From contig NZ_BDJK01000011.1 in assembly GCF_001950255.1 (NCBI RefSeq), positions 39,111 to 103,110 on the forward strand: a stretch of 64,000 nt of DNA, given 5' to 3'. The notes under the pieces were generated by a model. It was not told the origin of the DNA, made no database searches, and saw only the letters and a list, made by a program, of their open reading frames with translations. Position 1 is the first letter of the stretch. The number at the start of each line of letters is the position of its first letter. The position numbers and the translations under genes were made by a program. The DNA is from Carboxydothermus pertinax. Lineage in GTDB: Bacteria > Bacillota > Z-2901 > Carboxydothermales > Carboxydothermaceae. Positions 60,471-64,000 of the stretch are shown here, piece by piece.

Positions 60471-62327
60471 ATTATTGTCTAAACGTTCACGCTTTAAATA
60501 TTTGATAAATACTTCGGTAAGTTCCGGGTCAAACTGAGTACCAGCACAGCGCCGCAATTCTTCAACTGCTTCTAATAAAGTTTTACCCTTTTTATATGGT
60601 CTGTCGGTGGTCATCGCATCAAAGGAATCGGCCAGGGTTAAAATTCTTACCCCTAAAGGAATCTCTTCTCCCTTTAATCCCGCAGGATAACCTTTTCCAT
60701 CATAACGTTCATGATGATGCAAAATGTATGGTAAATATTTATCATAAATTTTTAATGGCTGGATTAGCTCTACCCCAAAAACCGGATGCTGTTTTAAGAG
60801 TTGCCACTCTTCCTCGGTTAAAGGAGTCTTTTTCCTCAATACTTCCCGGGGAATTTCTAGCTTTCCAAGGTCATGGAAGAAAGCTCCCAGCTTGATCTCC
60901 TCTACCATTTCCTGAGAAAGGCCCAGTTCTAAAGCTAACATCTCGGCATATTCGGCTACCCGCTCGGTATGACCGTAGGTATATTTATCCCGGGAATTAA
61001 TAATCGAAATTATGGTTTTTAAAGACACAATAATTTCTTCCTTGACTATGTTACCTTTGCGGGAAAGCTCTTCTAAAATCGAAAAATAAATTTTCGCGTT
61101 ATTTTTTCCGTACTGTTTTGCCTGATATAAAGCGTCTTTGGCCCTGCTCATAAGCTCTTCCGCTGTTGTGCCATTGTCTGGATAAAGCACAATCCCAATG
61201 GAAGCGGAAATCACTCCTCTTGGAAATACTTCCTTCCCTGGAAAATCCGTTTCACTTAAAAGCTTTTGCACTTTTTCCGCAAAGATAAAAGCTTCTTCAA
61301 AATTGTAGCCCGGAACTAAAAAAGCAAACTCATCGCCTCCTAGTCTTGCTAAAAAGGAGGAGGGCGGTTTTAAAGCATTTAATTTCTCGGCAATTGTACA
61401 AAGCAACTCATCTCCAGCTTTAATGCCAAAAGCATCATTATACCGGGCAAATTCATCCAAATCGAGGATAATTAAAGAAACCTTATTTTCATACTTTTCA
61501 GCAAACTTTATGGAAGTCTCTAACTGCTCCATGAGATAACTATAGTTATATAATTTTGTAAGCGGGTCTTTAACCACCATCCCTTCCAGTTCGGCAACCG
61601 TTGCTCTTAACTTATCTTCCAGCTCGGTCATTCTTGTAATGTCGCGAGCAATTAAAAATAGCTCTCGTCCTTTGCCCGGCAGGTCATAAAATTGGACATC
61701 CACTAAAAAAGAATAGTTTTTGCCATTTAACTTAATTTTAACCGTTTCATCCATTACCGGAGCACCGGTAGCCAGGGCTTTTCTTACCGCCTCTAGTCGA
61801 ACTAAAACTGCCTGGGGCAGGGTATAAAAATTTTTATTAAGGTACTTTTCCGCTTCCGGTCCAATTACTTCCCAGGCTTTTTCGTTTAAATAAAGGATAT
61901 TTCCCTTATCGTCAAAAATTACCACCACATTGGGGGATTTGGCTAAAGTGTTAAAGAAATACAGATAATTTTGCCTGTATCTTTCAAGGTAAAAATGGTA
62001 GGTAAAAGCACCGGAAATTAAGAAAAACATTTCTAAAAGAGCATGAAACTTAACCCCTAAATATCCCAAGCCATAAGCGGTACCGTATACAATAAAAAGA
62101 TTAAATAAAAACCACCAAACTCCACGCCAACCAAAATAGAGCGGTAATAAAAACATAGGAATTAACAAAAAAACCCATAGAGGTAGTTCATCCCCTAAAA
62201 GCGCTGGACGCCAGATAAAGGCAATAATGGTAAAAACAATATTTAAGCAAAAAACTATTTTTGCGCTACGGGGACAGTAAAAGCGGGTTTTCGGATCAAT
62301 TAATAATTTTCCACTTTTTTCCTCCAT
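60453..62327 (-). CDS. Membrane PAS-GGDEF-HD-GYP cyclic-di-GMP protein
   Basis: A 624-aa protein. Four to five membrane helices (about residues 25-115) are followed by a PAS domain (about 125-240), a GGDEF domain with an intact ARLGGDEFAFLV, and an HD-GYP domain with HDLGKLEIP and HHHERYDGKGYPAGL. It can in principle both make and break cyclic di-GMP. The product-inhibition RxxD site expected five residues before GGDEF is absent. The HD-GYP part closely resembles that of the protein at 26029. It is a single-gene unit with its own promoter and terminator. Confidence 0.93.
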   Translation of the reverse strand: MEEKSGKLLIDPKTRFYCPRSAKIVFCLNIVFTIIAFIWRPALLGDELPLWVFLLIPMFLLPLYFGWRGVWWFLFNLFIVYGTAYGLGYLGVKFHALLEMFFLISGAFTYHFYLERYRQNYLYFFNTLAKSPNVVVIFDDKGNILYLNEKAWEVIGPEAEKYLNKNFYTLPQAVLVRLEAVRKALATGAPVMDETVKIKLNGKNYSFLVDVQFYDLPGKGRELFLIARDITRMTELEDKLRATVAELEGMVVKDPLTKLYNYSYLMEQLETSIKFAEKYENKVSLIILDLDEFARYNDAFGIKAGDELLCTIAEKLNALKPPSSFLARLGGDEFAFLVPGYNFEEAFIFAEKVQKLLSETDFPGKEVFPRGVISASIGIVLYPDNGTTAEELMSRAKDALYQAKQYGKNNAKIYFSILEELSRKGNIVKEEIIVSLKTIISIINSRDKYTYGHTERVAEYAEMLALELGLSQEMVEEIKLGAFFHDLGKLEIPREVLRKKTPLTEEEWQLLKQHPVFGVELIQPLKIYDKYLPYILHHHERYDGKGYPAGLKGEEIPLGVRILTLADSFDAMTTDRPYKKGKTLLEAVEELRRCAGTQFDPELTEVFIKYLKRERLDNNARQIN

Positions 62328-62355
62328 AAAATAACCTCTTTTTTACTTTTTAATT

Positions 62356-62384
62356 ATTTTATAATTTTTTCGCATAATTTGCAA
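62356..62384 (-). promoter_or_regulatory. Sigma-A promoter of the GGDEF/HD-GYP gene
   Basis: TTGCAA (62379-62384), 17 bases, TAAAAT (62356-62361), about 28 bases before the ATG. It lies in the A/T-rich gap below the pmbA terminator. Confidence 0.6.
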
Positions 62385-62490
62385 GTTTTTGGCAAGTTGG
62401 AATTGTCACATGTTTTCTATCCATCTTAGTAAAAACTAATTTTTAACTGAATTTGACTCATAAATTTATAATTTTATTGTATTAAATAAT

Positions 62491-62515
62491 AAAAGAGGGG
62501 CCTTGCCCCCCTCTT
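62491..62515 (-). terminator. Intrinsic terminator of pmbA
   Basis: AAGAGGGG (62493-62500) pairs perfectly with CCCCTCTT (62508-62515), followed by a T-rich tract on the minus strand. The stop codon of pmbA is in the stem. Confidence 0.88.
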
Positions 62516-63836
62516 AACTGCCACTTACCGCCACTTCTTCAATTAAAAGAGTTGGGCTGCCTTTTGCCCCATAAAAACGTAAATCATCACCTGCAGCCAC
62601 AAGCTTTTGAAAAAGCTCTTTTATATTTCCGGCAATGGTAATACCTCTAACCGGACGGGTAATTTCGCCGTTTTCTACTAAAAAGCCGGAAGCTCCTACG
62701 GAAAAATCTCCTGAAACAGGATTGGCCGTATGCATCCCCAAGACCTCGGTAATAAAAACCCCTCGGCTTGTTTGTTTAAATAAGCTTTCCCGGTTAAATC
62801 CACCTTTAGGAATGTAAAAATTTGTAGTCCCAAGCTCCGGTAAAGCTTTAAAGGAAGAACGAACGGCATTGCCGGTAGACCTCACTCCATCTTTGGTTGC
62901 GGTGTAGAGATTATAAAGGTAGCTTTTGACAGTGCCGTTTTCGACCAGAATTGTTTTCTGGGTAGGTACCCCTTCCCCGTCAAAAGGAGCAGTAGCCAGA
63001 CCAGCTTTTAGCGTACCGTCATCAATAAGACTAAAAGCAGGACTAAACAACTTCTCCCCTAACTTTCCCTTTAAAAGGCTTTTTCCTTTTTGCACGTTTT
63101 CCGCTAAAAACGATGCCTTCAGTACTCCCAAGAGATTTATGGCCACATACGGATCCAGCAGAGCCTGGTACCGGCCGGAGGGTATCTTTCCCGCCCCCAG
63201 TTTAGCCACTGCTTTTTCAGCTGCCTCTCGGCCTAATGCCACCGGATCTATTTCCTTAAACTTGCGGGTTACTTTATAGGCAAAAGCTGTCTCCGAGCCG
63301 GCCTCATCTTCCGAGGCTAAATATATATAACTGGAAGCATAATTTCCCGAAAAACTCCCCCAAAATCCTTTGGTATTGGCTAAGTACAGTTGGTAATGGT
63401 AGTCGTCGTAAGCAGCGGTTTCTACACCCTTTATTTGGGGGCTGAAATTTAGCGCTTCCCGCTCCATAGTAAGAGCTAAGGTTACTTTTTCTTCTAAAGG
63501 AGTATTGGTAATGTTGGGGTCGGATAATTCCAACGGCTCAAAGGTAAAATTACCGGCAAGCACGTAAAAAGGGTCCGGATCGGTTAGTTTTGCTGCCGCC
63601 ACCGCTTTCTGCACCGTTTCCACCACTTTTTCCGGAGTTTTCTGGGTGGTATAGGCAAAGCCCAATCGGCCATCAACAAAAACTCGAACCCCTATTCCCT
63701 CTTCCACCGCCTGCTTTACCGTTTCTACCTTTCCTTCCCGAACCTCTATTGACAACTCTTCTCCCCGGGTGAAACACACTTCCCCGGTTGCTTTTCGGGC
63801 TAAAATCTCCTGCAGCGCCAGCTCCAAAACCTCCAT
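62514..63836 (-). CDS. pmbA: PmbA/TldE-family metalloprotease-like subunit
   Basis: A 440-aa protein of the PmbA/TldD family. The N-terminal part includes EVREGKVETVKQAVEEGIGV and VRVFVDGRLGFAYT. The C-terminal part has FDGEGVPTQKTILVENGTVKS and GDFSVGASGFLVENGEI. It lacks the HExxxH zinc motif of TldD, as expected for PmbA/TldE. TldD and PmbA act as a pair to degrade peptides and unfolded antitoxins. A tldD partner would be expected just upstream, outside the window. The ATG follows GGGGAGG. Confidence 0.93.
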   Translation of the reverse strand: MEVLELALQEILARKATGEVCFTRGEELSIEVREGKVETVKQAVEEGIGVRVFVDGRLGFAYTTQKTPEKVVETVQKAVAAAKLTDPDPFYVLAGNFTFEPLELSDPNITNTPLEEKVTLALTMEREALNFSPQIKGVETAAYDDYHYQLYLANTKGFWGSFSGNYASSYIYLASEDEAGSETAFAYKVTRKFKEIDPVALGREAAEKAVAKLGAGKIPSGRYQALLDPYVAINLLGVLKASFLAENVQKGKSLLKGKLGEKLFSPAFSLIDDGTLKAGLATAPFDGEGVPTQKTILVENGTVKSYLYNLYTATKDGVRSTGNAVRSSFKALPELGTTNFYIPKGGFNRESLFKQTSRGVFITEVLGMHTANPVSGDFSVGASGFLVENGEITRPVRGITIAGNIKELFQKLVAAGDDLRFYGAKGSPTLLIEEVAVSGS

Positions 63837-63852
63837 TAAAATACCTCCCCAT

Positions 63853-63918
63853 GGGACGGTTCTTACAGCGAGTTATTCCTAATTAATTGTCGTAAATGCC
63901 CTTTGATAGAACCGTCCC
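63853..63918. repeat. 66-bp inverted repeat ending in GGGACGGTTCT
   Basis: GGGACGGTTCT (63853-63863) and AGAACCGTCCC (63908-63918) are perfect 11-base inverted copies around 44 bases, just upstream of pmbA. GGGACGGTTCT/AGAACCGTCCC-type ends are common in short dispersed elements of anaerobic Firmicutes. I read it as a possible REP- or MITE-like element. A gene-specific hairpin cannot be excluded. Confidence 0.55.
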
Positions 63919-64000
63919 TTATCTGTTAATATAGTTTGTAGAAAATAATTTTGCCGTAAATTTAGCAAACCTAAAATTTTCGGGAAAAGGCTTAACCGTC

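Overview
This window is ordinary chromosome of a thermophilic, endospore-forming Firmicute. The gene order, low-GC codon use, a TrpRS with a predicted iron-sulfur site, an NfnAB-type flavoprotein pair and an OLE RNA together fit Carboxydothermus hydrogenoformans or a close relative. The species name is an inference, not something the sequence proves. Coding density is high. Every gene except three short ones (positions 211, 25444 and 57150) lies on the minus strand, so transcription runs from high to low coordinates. No tRNA, rRNA, insertion sequence, prophage or CRISPR array was seen.

Layout, read in the direction of transcription. 63.8-57.7 kb: pmbA; a membrane GGDEF/HD-GYP protein; aroQ-pepP-efp; a zinc-ribbon protein. 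57.1-52.3 kb: a plus-strand coiled-coil protein diverging from the complete eight-gene spoIIIA operon. 52.2-49 kb: a fused carboxyltransferase-biotin carrier protein, then accC. 48.9-41.3 kb: asp23, amaP, a DUF2273 gene, nusB, a TsaD paralogue, the NfnAB-like pair, xseA, xseB, ispA. 41.3-40.7 kb: a structured non-coding stretch of about 600 nt, read as OLE RNA with its own strong promoter, followed by its membrane partner oapA, then dxs and tlyA. 37.3-31.5 kb: nadK, a SAM methylase, argR, recN, spoIVB, spo0A. 31.4-27.6 kb: a SteA/SteB-like pair with two glycosyltransferases. 27.6-23.6 kb: an HD-GYP sensor with a small FeS protein, and poorly known genes including a DUF3866 protein. 23.5-15.9 kb: spoIIM-xerD-deoB-dacF-spoIIAA-spoIIAB-sigF, a dodecin gene and spoVAC-AD-AE. 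15.8-12.8 kb: a three-gene 2-hydroxyacyl-CoA dehydratase/activase-type cluster. 12.7-11.1 kb: a lysine riboswitch controlling lysA. 11-0 kb: an orphan GerAB-type germination permease, a DHH-CBS-CBS-tRNA nucleotidyltransferase fusion, an M50 protease, trpS, scpA-scpB, a DUF2953 gene, ytfJ, spmA-spmB, a PAP2 phosphatase and rluB.

Much of the window serves sporulation. It holds the master regulator (spo0A), the forespore sigma factor with its anti-sigma and anti-anti-sigma factors, the feeding-tube operon (spoIIIA), the SpoIVB signalling protease, the engulfment protein SpoIIM, the DPA channel (spoVA), the spore maturation proteins and a germination permease.

The most interesting signals are these. 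(1) The OLE RNA/OapA module. (2) A recurring three-in-one element before dacF and gerAB. The terminator of the upstream gene has a sigma-G-type -10 in its loop and the next gene's Shine-Dalgarno in its 3' arm, so read-through RNA would hide the ribosome site while forespore-initiated RNA would expose it. An inverted repeat before spoIVB looks like a variant of this. (3) A carboxyltransferase-AccB fusion behind a palindrome and a leader terminator. (4) A predicted 4Fe-4S tryptophanyl-tRNA synthetase.
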